NCBI GenBank assembly: GCA_001871515.1
Contig: MNXW01000276.1
Coordinates: 1-47,433, forward strand
Source of the DNA: Comamonadaceae bacterium CG2_30_57_122
GTDB taxonomy: Bacteria > Pseudomonadota > Gammaproteobacteria > Burkholderiales > Burkholderiaceae_C
DNA length: 47,433 nucleotides
Reading direction: 5' to 3'
Part shown: piece by piece, positions 1 through 8,244 of the stretch
Layout: each line of letters opens with the position of its first letter
How positions within the stretch are numbered: the stretch's first letter is position 1
Position numbers and translations under genes: made by a program
The notes under the pieces: model-generated
Seen by the model: the letters and a program-made list of their open reading frames with translations, nothing else
What the model was told of the DNA's origin: nothing
Databases searched by the model: none

Positions 1-118
1 TCAGCGGCCACCAGGTTCGCAGCAGCGCCGCCAGGCTGACGTTGATATAACCCAGGTTGGTCAGCAGAAAAAATGTGCCAACGCACACCAGCACAATGGC
101 TGCAAAATTACCCTTCAT
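1..118 (-). CDS. Partial small membrane protein, LiaI/LiaF-like (DUF5668-type)
   Basis: Only the first 39 codons lie in the window; the gene runs off the left edge. The ATG is at 118 on the minus strand. The visible protein begins MKGNFAAIVLVCVGTFFLL and continues with TNLGYINVSLAALL, a single hydrophobic segment (residues about 5-20) followed by a short loop and a second hydrophobic stretch ending in RTWWPL. This short hairpin of membrane segments with a Trp-Trp-Pro end resembles the small LiaI/LiaF-type transmembrane proteins, often next to stress or envelope regulators. The family call is from memory of the pattern and is tentative because only a fragment is visible. Confidence 0.5.
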   Translation of the reverse strand, partial: MKGNFAAIVLVCVGTFFLLTNLGYINVSLAALLRTWWPL

Positions 119-216
119 GGTGATCCTTTTTGATGGTTTGAAATGAGCCGCATTGTCGCTACTTTGCTCGCGCCCAGGCTGGTCAAGCGGTGTGTTGCGC
201 CGTTACCATTACCGCC

Positions 217-624
217 ATGAAAAAGCCCCCGCTTGCCGACCACGCCGCCTGCCCCTGCGACAGTGGCAAAACCTACGCCAACTGCTGTGGCCGCTGGCAC
301 GCAGGTTACACACAAGACCAGCCAGCGCCCACACCCGAGGCGCTGATGCGCTCGCGCTACAGCGCCTATGTGCTGGGCCTGATCGACTACCTGCTGGCCA
401 CCTGGCATCCCAGCACCTCGCCGGGCGAGTTGGCGCTGTCACCGGTCAAATGGCTCGGCCTGGAAGTGCGCCACGCCCAGGCCACCGGTGACGTGGGTGT
501 GGTGGAGTTTGTGGCGCGTTATCGGGACGCTGGCCGTGGTGTGCGCCTGCATGAAATCAGCCGCTTTGTGCGTGAAGACGGGCGCTGGCTGTACATCGAC
601 GGTGAGCAGCAGGATGAAGCTTAA
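217..624 (+). CDS. ychJ: YchJ-like protein with N-terminal SEC-C zinc motif (UPF0225)
   Basis: This 135-residue protein has an N-terminal zinc-binding SEC-C type motif (CPCDSGK at residues 12-18, then CC at 23-24), followed by the conserved segment LMRSRYSAYVLG and a C-terminal cone-like domain ending in a Trp-containing strand (DGRWLYIDG). That is the usual YchJ/UPF0225 architecture and length. The biochemical role of the family is unsettled. I start it at the ATG at 217 rather than at an in-frame upstream start codon at 190, because homologues begin just before the Cys motif. It is transcribed alone and divergently from the partial membrane gene. A dispersed repeat copy begins right at its stop codon. 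Confidence 0.85.
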   Translation: MKKPPLADHAACPCDSGKTYANCCGRWHAGYTQDQPAPTPEALMRSRYSAYVLGLIDYLLATWHPSTSPGELALSPVKWLGLEVRHAQATGDVGVVEFVARYRDAGRGVRLHEISRFVREDGRWLYIDGEQQDEA

Positions 625-680
625 TTGCTATTTAATAAATAGCTTAGGGCTCGTAAAGTAATAAGGGCTACATGCCCAAA
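625..680 (+). repeat. Dispersed CTATT/GGGCTA repeat, copy 1 (intergenic)
   Basis: It begins one base after the ychJ stop. It shows the family pattern: an AT-rich near-palindrome TTGCTATTTAATAAATAGCT, a spacer, then AAGGGCTACATGCC. It is relatively diverged. Same orientation as ychJ. Confidence 0.6.
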
Positions 681-782
681 ACGTTCACATGAATTGTCTT
701 GCGCCGGGGCGTGCGTACCAACCCTCCGGGCATGCGGGGCTGGTTGTCATGGCATCTCGCAGCATGAAACATGTGCTGCCAG

Positions 783-830
783 CGTAGGGCGGGCTTCAGC
801 CCGCCATGGCCGACTAAAGTCGGCCCTACG
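783..830. repeat. REP-like double hairpin
   Basis: Two adjacent perfect hairpins, GGCGGGCT-TC-AGCCCGCC (788-805) and GGCCGACT-AA-AGTCGGCC (808-825), are enclosed by an outer pair GTAGGGC/GCCCTAC (784-790 and 823-829). This is the architecture of a bacterial REP/BIME-type palindrome. It sits in the intergenic space between ychJ and the convergent ABC ATPase gene, where it could also act as a transcription barrier. The rest of 681-854 shows nothing I recognise. Confidence 0.7.
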
Positions 831-854
831 AACGCCAGTTTCAAGCCTTATGGC

Positions 855-1571
855 TCAGTTCACGGTCACCGTGTCGCTGTGCAACTTGCCGTCCACCAGC
901 TCCAGCAAACGGTCACAACGAGCGGCCAGATGGGCATCGTGGGTCACCACCAGGAACGAGATGCCGCGCTCGGCGTGCAAGCGGCGCAGCAGGGCAAATA
1001 CGTCGCTGCTGGCGGCCTGATCCAGATTGCCGGTGGGCTCATCGGCCAGTACCAGCGGCGGGTTCAGCACCACGGCGCGGGCAATGGCCACGCGCTGCTG
1101 CATGCCGCCCGAGAGTTCGGCGGGGCGTTTGTGTTCAGCGCCCGCCAGGCCCACGTCGGCCAGCAAGTCACGCGCATGTTGCAACTGCTGGGCACTCACC
1201 TGGCCATGGATCATCATCGCTGGCAGCGTCACGTTTTCCAGCGCGGTGAAGGCCGGCAACAGATGGTGAAACTGAAACACAAAGCCCAGGGTTTGCCGGC
1301 GGCGCAGCGTCAGACCCGCGTCGTCCAAGCCACGCATTTCCTCGCCTTGTAACTGGTAAGAACCAGTCGTCATAGGCTCCAGCAAGCCCAGGATGTTGAG
1401 CAGCGTGCTTTTGCCCGAGCCTGACGGCCCCATCAGCGCCACAAACTCGCCACGCGCTACTTGCAAGTCAATGCCGTGCAACACCTCGGTCTGGCTTGGC
1501 AGCCCCAGGTTGTAGCTTTTGTGAATGCCTTTAAGCGCTATTAAAGTAGTAGCTGCTTGCGCTTGTTTCAT
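855..1571 (-). CDS. ABC transporter ATPase, LolD/MacB family
   Basis: This 238-residue protein is a complete ABC nucleotide-binding domain: Walker A GPSGSGKST (48-56), Q-loop around residue 100, signature LSGGMQQR (153-160), Walker B VLADEPTGNLD (174-184) and switch His in VVTHD (211). It hydrolyses ATP to power the FtsX-type permease encoded just upstream. With the membrane-fusion gene this makes a MacAB/DevBCA-like tripartite exporter. It could be named lolD, but the adaptor gene argues for an exporter rather than lipoprotein sorting. The gene starts 22 bases after the permease stop. Its first 13 codons (MKQAQAATTLIAL) lie inside a dispersed repeat copy, so the N-terminus and probably the ribosome-binding site come from the repeat. 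Confidence 0.9.
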   Translation of the reverse strand: MKQAQAATTLIALKGIHKSYNLGLPSQTEVLHGIDLQVARGEFVALMGPSGSGKSTLLNILGLLEPMTTGSYQLQGEEMRGLDDAGLTLRRRQTLGFVFQFHHLLPAFTALENVTLPAMMIHGQVSAQQLQHARDLLADVGLAGAEHKRPAELSGGMQQRVAIARAVVLNPPLVLADEPTGNLDQAASSDVFALLRRLHAERGISFLVVTHDAHLAARCDRLLELVDGKLHSDTVTVN

Positions 1572-1600
1572 AAGGGCTAGAGGCTAATTTTGTTTATAAA
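1528..1600 (+). repeat. Dispersed CTATT/GGGCTA repeat, copy 2 (overlaps start of the ABC ATPase gene)
   Basis: On the plus strand it reads GCGCTATTAAAGTAGTAGCT, then GCTTGCGCTTG, then AAGGGCTAGAGGC. It covers the start codon of the minus-strand ATPase gene (ATG at 1571) and the gap to the permease stop at 1594, so the gene reads it in antisense. Confidence 0.8.
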
Positions 1601-2820
1601 CGGATGGCTTGCGCCGGGTCCATGGCCGCCGCCCGGCGCGCCGGTGCAATGGCAGCCAGCACGCCGCAGACGCTGGCCAGCAGCGCTACCTTCAGGCCGG
1701 TGTCCCACGGCAGGGTGATGTTGAACAGCGGCTGGCCGTCCGCCCCTTTCACAAAATAGGTGAAGGCAGCAATCAACCCCACTGCAATCAAAATACCCAA
1801 AGCCGAGCCCAGCACACCCACCACCGCGCCCTGCAGCAAAAACACCCGCAAAATCTGCGCGCGTGTGGTGCCCATGGCGCGCAGAATGCCAATCTCGCGC
1901 CCTTTTTGCACCACCGACACCACCAGCACACTGGCAATGCCCAGCACCACCACGATCATCACCACGCTGCGAATGATGCCGGTGCTGACCGACTGTGCGT
2001 TCAGCGCTGAGACCAGTTGCGCGTTGTTCTCTTGCCAGCTCTCCACCTTGTAGGGGTAGCGCGCGCGCAGGTCTTCGGCTAGTTTTTGCGCTGTCCAGAC
2101 ATCATGCAGTTTGATGTCCAGGTTGGTGACACCACCGGGCAGGCCCAGCAGGTTTTGCGCTGCACGCAGCGGCACGATGACGGTGCGCCGGTTCAGGTCG
2201 CGCACGCCCAAATCCACCAGCGCTGTAACGCGCACCGACTCTGTGACCGCGCCGGTTTGCAGGCTAAAACGGTCCCCCACGCGCACGCCCAAATCATCGG
2301 CCAACTCGCGCCCCACAATGCCTTCACCCGGAGCCAGCCGCGCCACACCGGCCACCACTTTGCTGCGCAGCCCCACAATGCGGTCATAGCGGTCCAGCTC
2401 CACCCCCAGCAAGGCAATCGACTGCTGTGCCTCACCGCGCAACGCCAGGCCAGAGCCCGACACCATCGGCGACACGTCCGAAATTTCTGGCATGGCTTCA
2501 AGCACCGGCAGCAGCAGCTGCCAGTTGACCACCGAGCGCAGACGCTGGGCGCGGGGTTGGGTCTCGGTCAACGCCATCACTCCTGGCTCAGCCAGGCGGG
2601 CGCTCTGCACCACGTCTTGCGGTGAACGCAGCGTGATGTGGCCTTGCGCCCCCAGGGTTTTTGTCAAGGTGCTGGCTTGCAGGCCGCCGATGAGCGCCGA
2701 GATGTAAGCCACCACCGCCACCCCTGCGGCCACCCCCACAATGATGAGCAGGGTCTGCATACGCCCTTCGCGCAAAAAGCGCAGTGCCACCAGCCATTCA
2801 AACCCTAAGCGCTTGCCCAT
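1594..2820 (-). CDS. FtsX-type ABC permease (LolC/E, MacB core family)
   Basis: This 408-residue inner-membrane protein has one N-terminal membrane helix (about 20-45), a large periplasmic domain (about 46-275) and three C-terminal helices (about 280-305, 325-355, 375-395), ending in the conserved PARRAAAMDPAQAIR box of FtsX-like permeases. That box is seen in LolC/LolE, DevC and the MacB C-terminus. It is expected to pair with the ATPase encoded just downstream and the periplasmic adaptor encoded 12 bases upstream, forming a tripartite efflux or export pump. The substrate cannot be read from the sequence. All three genes are on the minus strand and very tightly spaced, so they are almost certainly one operon. 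Confidence 0.88.
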   Translation of the reverse strand: MGKRLGFEWLVALRFLREGRMQTLLIIVGVAAGVAVVAYISALIGGLQASTLTKTLGAQGHITLRSPQDVVQSARLAEPGVMALTETQPRAQRLRSVVNWQLLLPVLEAMPEISDVSPMVSGSGLALRGEAQQSIALLGVELDRYDRIVGLRSKVVAGVARLAPGEGIVGRELADDLGVRVGDRFSLQTGAVTESVRVTALVDLGVRDLNRRTVIVPLRAAQNLLGLPGGVTNLDIKLHDVWTAQKLAEDLRARYPYKVESWQENNAQLVSALNAQSVSTGIIRSVVMIVVVLGIASVLVVSVVQKGREIGILRAMGTTRAQILRVFLLQGAVVGVLGSALGILIAVGLIAAFTYFVKGADGQPLFNITLPWDTGLKVALLASVCGVLAAIAPARRAAAMDPAQAIRL

Positions 2821-2832
2821 GATGTGCGCGGC

Positions 2833-4149
2833 TCAACGGCCCATGGTGTTGGTGATTGCAGCGCCGGCTGCGCCACCTTGCGTGCCCTTGGCCTGGGCGG
2901 TGTGGGTGGGGTTTGACGCGCTGACTTCGCGCACACGCACTTTTTGGCCAACCCTCAGGCCAGGCTTCAGCAGCAGCACATCGCCAGCCTGCAAACCCTC
3001 CAGCACTTCAGCAGCTTGCAGCGAGCGCACCCCCAGGCGCACGCGTTGCAACTGCGCCCGGCCATCCAGCGCCACCAGCACCTGGGCTGTGTTGTCGGTC
3101 GCATCGGGTGAGGTGCGCAGCGCCGCCAGTGGCACGGTTAAGGCGTGGTCACGGCGGGCGGTTTCTACCTCGACCGACAGCGTCATGTCTTCGCGCAAAA
3201 AAGCCGGGGCGCTTTGCGTCAACGTCAGGGTGACTTCGACCGCGCCGCGTTGCGCATCCACCGCCGGGGCAATGAAAGCCACCTGCGCGCCCAGGCGCTG
3301 ATCAGCAAACGCATCGGCCACCACCGTGGCGGGTTGGCCCACCGCCAGTTGCGCCAAAAAGCGCTCGTCTACCTGGGCTTTGAGCTGCGTGGGCCCGGCC
3401 AGCGCCAGGCTCAACAGCGCGCGTCCCGGCTGCACAATTTGCCCAGGCTCCACGCTGCGCGCCAGCACGCGCGCATCAGCTGGCGCGCGCAACACGGTTT
3501 GGCTCAAGCGTGCTTGCGCGGCTTGGCTGGCCGCCTGCGCCAATGTCAGTTGGGCTTGTGCCTGGGTGATGTCGGTGCCGGCATCCAGGTTGGCTTGCAC
3601 CTGCGCTGCAGCGCCGTCCTGCACGGCTTGTGCCACACCCAAGGCACGCTGCGCTTCGTCCAGCCGTGCCGGGCTCAAAAATCCCTGGGAGACGAGTTGC
3701 TGGGTACGTGCCACGTCGGCCTTTGCCGCTTGCAGCGTGGCCTGGGCTTGCGCCAAAGCAGCGTGCGTCTGCACACGGCCGGTAGAGCGCAGCCCCTGCA
3801 GCCGGGCCAGCGCCTGGGTTTGGGTGGCTTGCGCCTGATGCAACGCGGCAAGTAGTTCGTCAGACTCCAGTTGCACCAGCGCCTCACCGGCGTGCACCTG
3901 GGCACCTTCGCGCACCAGCACCTGCGCCACCCGCGCGGTGAGCGTGCTACCCACGTCCACCCGCGCCAGGGTAGCCACACGGGCAGAAAACTGCACGCTG
4001 CGCACCAGGTTGCCGGCTTGCACGGTGACACTGTCGACCAGCGGCGCGCGTGTCGTCCACCAAAGAAGCGCGGCCAGCAGCGCCAAAAGCAAGGGGATCA
4101 CCCACCGGCGTTGTCGCGGTAGCCGGGAAAGCCAAGATTGAAAATGCAT
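2833..4149 (-). CDS. Periplasmic adaptor (HlyD/MacA-type membrane-fusion protein)
   Basis: A 438-residue membrane-fusion protein. One N-terminal anchor helix (residues about 17-35) is followed by a barrel-sandwich/lipoyl half-motif (RVAQVLVREGAQVHAGEALV) and a long Ala/Gln-rich coiled coil (about 95-210). The second lipoyl half carries RAPADARVLARSVEPG, then beta-barrel and membrane-proximal domains, with a Pro/Gly-containing C-terminus. It would link the permease/ATPase to an outer-membrane channel. I chose the ATG at 4149; an in-frame extension to 4200 would place charged residues ahead of the anchor and overlaps the gene remnant upstream. It is first in the three-gene operon. Confidence 0.85.
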   Translation of the reverse strand: MHFQSWLSRLPRQRRWVIPLLLALLAALLWWTTRAPLVDSVTVQAGNLVRSVQFSARVATLARVDVGSTLTARVAQVLVREGAQVHAGEALVQLESDELLAALHQAQATQTQALARLQGLRSTGRVQTHAALAQAQATLQAAKADVARTQQLVSQGFLSPARLDEAQRALGVAQAVQDGAAAQVQANLDAGTDITQAQAQLTLAQAASQAAQARLSQTVLRAPADARVLARSVEPGQIVQPGRALLSLALAGPTQLKAQVDERFLAQLAVGQPATVVADAFADQRLGAQVAFIAPAVDAQRGAVEVTLTLTQSAPAFLREDMTLSVEVETARRDHALTVPLAALRTSPDATDNTAQVLVALDGRAQLQRVRLGVRSLQAAEVLEGLQAGDVLLLKPGLRVGQKVRVREVSASNPTHTAQAKGTQGGAAGAAITNTMGR

Positions 4150-4181
4150 GTGCCTGATGGTAGCGAATGTCGCAGGCAGAC

Positions 4182-4400
4182 GCCCAGGTACATCACCCAC
4201 GAGCCTTCAAAGCCCGAGGCCTCTGCCGATGCGTCGTCCGGGTTGAGAAACCAGGTTCGGTCGCCAGGCACGTAGTAGCGTGGTGGCAGGGGTGACTCCA
4301 TGCTGCCCTGCTCGCGCAAAAACACCTTGTGAAACTCGGCCGAGCGAATCGGGCGCTGTGGCCACAGGGTTTGCAACTGTTGGTACAGCGGCGGGTTGCA
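4182..4400 (-). pseudogene. Remnant of an unrecognised coding gene
   Basis: One minus-strand frame reads like real protein for about 73 residues (from CNPPLYQQLQTLWPQRP through RYYVPGDRTWFLNPDD to EGSWVMYLG). It has no start codon upstream and runs straight into the 5' part of the adaptor gene. Its composition is protein-like (Trp, Tyr, Pro, charged residues), unlike the shadow frames nearby. I read it as the truncated middle or end of a gene whose two ends were lost when the flanking operons came together. I do not recognise the family. The rest of the 4150-4544 gap holds only this and a repeat copy. Confidence 0.4.
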
Positions 4401-4485
4401 CAGCGCTCAATATTGCCGTGAATGGCAATCCCTTCGGGAGACTGCAGGTTGGAACTTTGTGCCGCACGCACAGTCCGTGTATAAG

Positions 4486-4550
4486 GCTAGCTACTATTTT
4501 TATAGCTTCTAGCCCTTTAATTTAAAGGGCTACAGCTTAATTACTTATAT
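4486..4550 (+). repeat. Dispersed CTATT/GGGCTA repeat, copy 3
   Basis: GCTACTATTTTTATAGCT, then CTAGCCCTTTAATTTAAAGGGCTACAG: the usual AT-rich near-palindrome followed by the GGGCTA box, here itself part of a perfect hairpin (AGCCCTTTAA/TTAAAGGGCT). It touches the last codons of yacG and could serve as its transcription terminator. Confidence 0.75.
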
Positions 4551-4769
4551 ATTTTTGGGTGTGGTGGAAGGTGGCACTTGTGCATCGTCAGGCGGTGCTG
4601 AGGCGGGCAGGGTGAACTGTTCGCTGGCCCAGGCTCCGAGGTCAATTTTTTTGCAGCGTTCTGAGCAAAACGGGCGATACCGGTTGCTGGGCGCGTACAA
4701 GCTGTCGCCGCCACAGGTGGGGCAGCGCACCAGTTTCAAAACCGGCTCGTCTGGTGTGGACGGTGTCAT
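4545..4769 (-). CDS. yacG: YacG, zinc-binding DNA gyrase inhibitor family
   Basis: This small 74-residue protein has the YacG zinc-ribbon: CPTCGG (about residues 16-21), then [14 protein letters not shown] (about 35-48), giving four Cys ligands and the conserved DLGxWA box. In E. coli YacG binds GyrB and inhibits gyrase. The start is the ATG at 4769, whose ATGA overlaps the zapD stop, indicating translational coupling. An in-frame GTG two codons earlier is possible. The C-terminal tail is Pro/Ser-rich and not conserved. It is last in the pilB-pilC-pilD-coaE-zapD-yacG run. Confidence 0.92.
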   Translation of the reverse strand: MTPSTPDEPVLKLVRCPTCGGDSLYAPSNRYRPFCSERCKKIDLGAWASEQFTLPASAPPDDAQVPPSTTPKNI

Positions 4770-5521
4770 GCGCACAGGGTCAGCTCAAAAGGGACGTCGT
4801 CCGACACCGCATGCGGGCGGTTGTCTGACCCCTGACGCATCAAGCGAATCGACACCATCAGACGGTTGCCGCTGATTTCCGGACTGACCGCCAGGTGCTC
4901 GTCCAGCGCCAGGCGCATCAGCAAAAAGGTGCGACCTGGCGGCAGGTTTTGTTGAAATTGACCACCGTTGGCCATGACTTTTTGTGGCGCACCCGAGTCA
5001 CGCAGCAGCTTGAGCAACAGGTCAACGGCTTGTGTGAAAGGTATCAGGCATGCCATCCATTGGGTTAACTCGCCCTGTCGCACGCTGCCCGGCAGGTGTT
5101 GCCAGGCGTAATACGCCGGCAGATCAAATTCGCAAGTGCCCCCCGGGATGCTGATGCGGCTGCGTATGCTCATCAACCAATCGTTTTCCGTTAGGGCTTG
5201 CCCGGCCTTGCCCGGTTGGGTGTTCAGTGCTTCAAAGCATTGCTCCAGTTCGGTGATGACATTTTCTAGCGCGGTCTCGGCAATGGCGGGGTTGCCCCGG
5301 TAGGCTTGCAGCGTGTGCTTTTGCCGGTCAAGGTCTTTGAGCAGGTCCGATTTCAGGTCGGGCCGAGCCGCCACGTCCATGACTTCAAACAAGGTTACCA
5401 GCGCAAAGTGGTGGTCTAGTGCATCTACCCGGGCTGCCAGCTGGTTCAGGCGCAATGAAAGGTGTTCCAGTCGCAAATAGGTGCGAACGCGTTCGTGCAA
5501 GGGGTATTCGTAAAGGATCAC
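4766..5521 (-). CDS. zapD: Cell division protein ZapD
   Basis: This 251-residue protein matches ZapD (formerly YacF). It begins with [20 protein letters not shown], has a mostly helical N-terminal half, the conserved [18 protein letters not shown] segment and a beta-rich C-terminal half with FLLMRLALD. ZapD cross-links FtsZ filaments at the Z-ring in the cytoplasm. The start codon is GTG at 5521. Gene order coaE-zapD-yacG is the standard arrangement in proteobacteria and supports the call. The 27 bases between coaE and zapD contain no terminator-like structure. Confidence 0.93.
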   Translation of the reverse strand: MILYEYPLHERVRTYLRLEHLSLRLNQLAARVDALDHHFALVTLFEVMDVAARPDLKSDLLKDLDRQKHTLQAYRGNPAIAETALENVITELEQCFEALNTQPGKAGQALTENDWLMSIRSRISIPGGTCEFDLPAYYAWQHLPGSVRQGELTQWMACLIPFTQAVDLLLKLLRDSGAPQKVMANGGQFQQNLPPGRTFLLMRLALDEHLAVSPEISGNRLMVSIRLMRQGSDNRPHAVSDDVPFELTLCA

Positions 5522-5548
5522 GCTGATGTTGCCCGTGTCTGAAAAAAG

Positions 5549-6154
5549 TTAAACCGATGATAGCCGCAAGCCCGCAGCCAAGACGCGCACCTGGCTGGTC
5601 AATTCGTCCAGGCTCAGGTGTTCATTGAAGATGACCGCGTCGGCCGCCGCCAGGCGGGTGTGACGGCTGGCTTGCGTGGCCATGATGGCCAGCACCTGGG
5701 CTTTATCTAGCGCACTGCGTGCCATGACGCGGCGGATTTGCGTCTCGGGCAGGCAGTCCACCACCAGCACCTGGTCGACGCTTTGGCGCCAGTGGGCAGA
5801 TTCCACCAGCAGGGGCACATCAAACACCAGACACTTGGCGCCTTGGTTGATGGCCTCCTGGGTCAAGCGTTCGGTTTCTTGGCGAACCAAGGGGTGAACA
5901 ATGGCTTCGAGCTGCTGTTTGGCCGCGGCATCAGCAAAAACCAGCGCACGCATGCGCGGCCTGTCAAGCGACCCGTCGGCGGCAATGAATTCACTGCCAA
6001 AGCGGCTCCGGATAGGGGCGATGGCCAAGCCACCCGGTGCGGTGACCGAGCGTGAAATCGCGTCGGCATCCAGCACCGCAGCCCCGGCCTGTTGCAGCAG
6101 TGCGGCGACGGTGCTTTTGCCGCTGCCAATGCCACCGGTCAAGCCCAACCGCAT
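5549..6154 (-). CDS. coaE: Dephospho-CoA kinase
   Basis: A 201-residue enzyme that phosphorylates the 3'-hydroxyl of dephospho-CoA in the last step of coenzyme A synthesis. The P-loop LTGGIGSGKST lies at residues 4-14. The DAD motif of the CoA-binding domain (DADAIS) follows, then FDVPLLVES and the lid region with R-rich helices. The open frame extends much further upstream, but that part is antisense-like text over pilD; the ATG at 6154, right before the P-loop, is the real start and leaves 14 bases after the pilD stop. Confidence 0.95.
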   Translation of the reverse strand: MRLGLTGGIGSGKSTVAALLQQAGAAVLDADAISRSVTAPGGLAIAPIRSRFGSEFIAADGSLDRPRMRALVFADAAAKQQLEAIVHPLVRQETERLTQEAINQGAKCLVFDVPLLVESAHWRQSVDQVLVVDCLPETQIRRVMARSALDKAQVLAIMATQASRHTRLAAADAVIFNEHLSLDELTSQVRVLAAGLRLSSV

Positions 6155-6168
6155 AACGCACGGCACGT

Positions 6169-7011
6169 CTACAGCCCCACCGCCCTGAGCATGGCGTTGG
6201 GCCCCACCAGCATGGCGGTTAGGCCAGCCCCGGCCAGAAACGGCCCAAACGGAATGTAGCCGCCTTCGCGCAAGCCGCTGGAAAACTTCATGGCAATGCC
6301 AATGACTGCGCCGATCACCGAGGCCATCAAAATAATGGGAATCAGCGCCTGCCAGCCAAACCAGGCGCCCAGCGCTGCAAACAACTTGAAGTCGCCAAAG
6401 CCCATGCCTTCTTTGCCGGTGGCGAGTTTGAACGCCCAGTACACCAGCCACAACGACAGGTAGCCAGCAACCGCTCCCCAAAGGGCATCGGGCAAGGTGA
6501 CCTGGGTCCATTTCAGCGCGGCGCAAATTAGCCCCGCCCACAGCAGCGGCAGGGTGATGCTGTCGGGCAGCAGGGTGGTGTCCCAGTCGATCATGCCCAG
6601 TGCCAGCAGCGCCGCCGCAAAGCCGCACCAAGCCAAGCCGGTGGTGTTGGCTCCCCAGTGCCAGCCGCAGTAAAAAAACAGCACACCGGTGGCCAGTTCA
6701 ATGGCCGGATAGCGCAGGCTGAACGGGGCGCTGCAGGCACGGCATTGGCCACGCAGCACCAGGTAACTGAGCACCGGAATGTTCTCAAACCATGCCAGTT
6801 GGTGGTTGCAGGCTTGGCAGCGTGAACGCGGCAGCATCAAATTGAAGGGGGCCGAGGCGGGCAGTTCCTGGCCTTGCAGCTCAGCGCATTCGGCTTTCCA
6901 TTGCGCCTCCAGCATCACCGGCAAGCGGTAGATCACCACGTTCAAAAAACTGCCAATCAGCAGCCCCAGCACGCCCAGCAGGGCAGCATCAACACCCGGA
7001 GTCAGCAGCAT
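6169..7011 (-). CDS. pilD: Type IV prepilin leader peptidase/N-methyltransferase
   Basis: A 280-residue polytopic inner-membrane aspartic protease that cleaves and N-methylates type IV prepilins. It shows the N-terminal GSFLNVVIYRLP box, the cytoplasmic zinc loop with CQAC (near residue 65) and CRAC (near 92), and both catalytic Asp motifs: MIDWDTTLLPD and GFGDFKL. About seven to eight membrane segments are visible. The ATG at 7011 overlaps the pilC stop as TGATG; a TTG one codon earlier is less likely. Operon with pilB and pilC. Confidence 0.95.
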   Translation of the reverse strand: MLLTPGVDAALLGVLGLLIGSFLNVVIYRLPVMLEAQWKAECAELQGQELPASAPFNLMLPRSRCQACNHQLAWFENIPVLSYLVLRGQCRACSAPFSLRYPAIELATGVLFFYCGWHWGANTTGLAWCGFAAALLALGMIDWDTTLLPDSITLPLLWAGLICAALKWTQVTLPDALWGAVAGYLSLWLVYWAFKLATGKEGMGFGDFKLFAALGAWFGWQALIPIILMASVIGAVIGIAMKFSSGLREGGYIPFGPFLAGAGLTAMLVGPNAMLRAVGL

Positions 7012-8225
7012 CAAACCACTTGCCCCAACTTGAAGATGGGCAGGTACATGGCCACCACAATGCCGCCGATGACTGTGCCCAGAATCACGATGATGATGGG
7101 CTCCATCAGGCTGGAAATGCCGGCCACCATGTCATCCACCTCAGACTCATAGAAGTCAGCGGCCTTGCCCAGCATGTGGTCAATGGAGCCGGACTCTTCG
7201 CCAATGGCGCACATTTGCAGCACCATGCTCGGGAACAGGTTGGCATTGGTCATGGCGGCGGTCAGCGCGGTACCGGTCGAGACCTCTTGCTGGATTTTTA
7301 GCGTGGCCGACTCGTAGACCCAGTTGCCTGAGGCTCCGCCGACCGAGTCCAGCGCTTCCACCAGGGGTACACCGGCGGCAAACATGGTGGACAAAGTGCG
7401 AGTCCAGCGAGCGGTGCAGGATTTGTCCACCAACACGCCAAAAATGGGCATCTTCAAGAGCAGGCGATCCATGAACTGCTGCATTTTGACGTTGCGCCGC
7501 CAGGACTGCATGAAGAAGTAAAAACCACCGCCAATACCGCCAAAAATCAGCCACCAATACTGAACAAATATTTCACTGATGGCAATCACCGCCAGGGTGG
7601 GTGCGGGCAGGTCAGCCCCAAAGTTGGAGAACACCTCTTTGAACGCCGGTACAACAAAAATCATGATCACCGCAGTGACCACAAAGGCCACCACCAGCAC
7701 CGAGATCGGGTACATCAAGGCGCTCTTGATTTTGGACTTCATGGCCTCGGTTTTTTCCATGTAGACCGCCAGCCGGTCGAGCAGCTGATCCAGGATACCG
7801 GCGGTTTCACCGGCTTCGACCAGGTTGCAATAAAGCGCGTCAAAGTACAGCGGGTATTTGCGAAACGCCACACTCAGTGAGGTGCCGGTTTCGACATCGG
7901 TGCGGATGTCGTTGAGCAGCCGCGTCACGCTGGGGTTGGGGTTGCCACGGCCCACAATGTCAAACGCCTGCAGCAGCGGCACACCAGCTTTCATCATGGT
8001 GGCCAGCTGTCGCGTGAAGATGGCCATGTCTTTGGGCTTGATGCTGCGCCCAGCGCTCATGCGGCGTTTTTTAATTTTGGTGGGGGTGATGCCCTGGCGT
8101 CTCAAGGTTGCTGTGACCTGGTTCTCACCCCCGGCACGGGTTTCACCACGCACCTGTTTGCCGTTGCGGTCTTTGCCTTCCCATTCAAAGACAAGTTCCT
8201 TGATTTTTGATTTTTCAGTGGCCAT
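7011..8225 (-). CDS. pilC: Type IV pilus inner-membrane platform protein PilC
   Basis: A 404-residue T2SSF/PilC family protein with two homologous cytoplasmic domains (about 70-195 and 275-395), each followed by membrane helices. Conserved segments include FTRQLATMMKAGVPLLQAF and the mirrored WTRTLSTMFAAGVPLVEAL. PilC is the inner-membrane base that couples the PilB/PilT motors to pilin polymerisation. The ATG at 8225 is 19 bases after the pilB stop, and the stop overlaps pilD. Confidence 0.95.
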   Translation of the reverse strand: MATEKSKIKELVFEWEGKDRNGKQVRGETRAGGENQVTATLRRQGITPTKIKKRRMSAGRSIKPKDMAIFTRQLATMMKAGVPLLQAFDIVGRGNPNPSVTRLLNDIRTDVETGTSLSVAFRKYPLYFDALYCNLVEAGETAGILDQLLDRLAVYMEKTEAMKSKIKSALMYPISVLVVAFVVTAVIMIFVVPAFKEVFSNFGADLPAPTLAVIAISEIFVQYWWLIFGGIGGGFYFFMQSWRRNVKMQQFMDRLLLKMPIFGVLVDKSCTARWTRTLSTMFAAGVPLVEALDSVGGASGNWVYESATLKIQQEVSTGTALTAAMTNANLFPSMVLQMCAIGEESGSIDHMLGKAADFYESEVDDMVAGISSLMEPIIIVILGTVIGGIVVAMYLPIFKLGQVV

Positions 8226-8244
8226 GGTAAGTTCAAGTACCTTG

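Noticed and set aside
771-1352. 193-codon plus-strand frame opposite the ABC ATPase gene
   Set aside because: Antisense shadow of a gene with all ABC motifs; His/Gln/Arg-rich text typical of a reverse frame.
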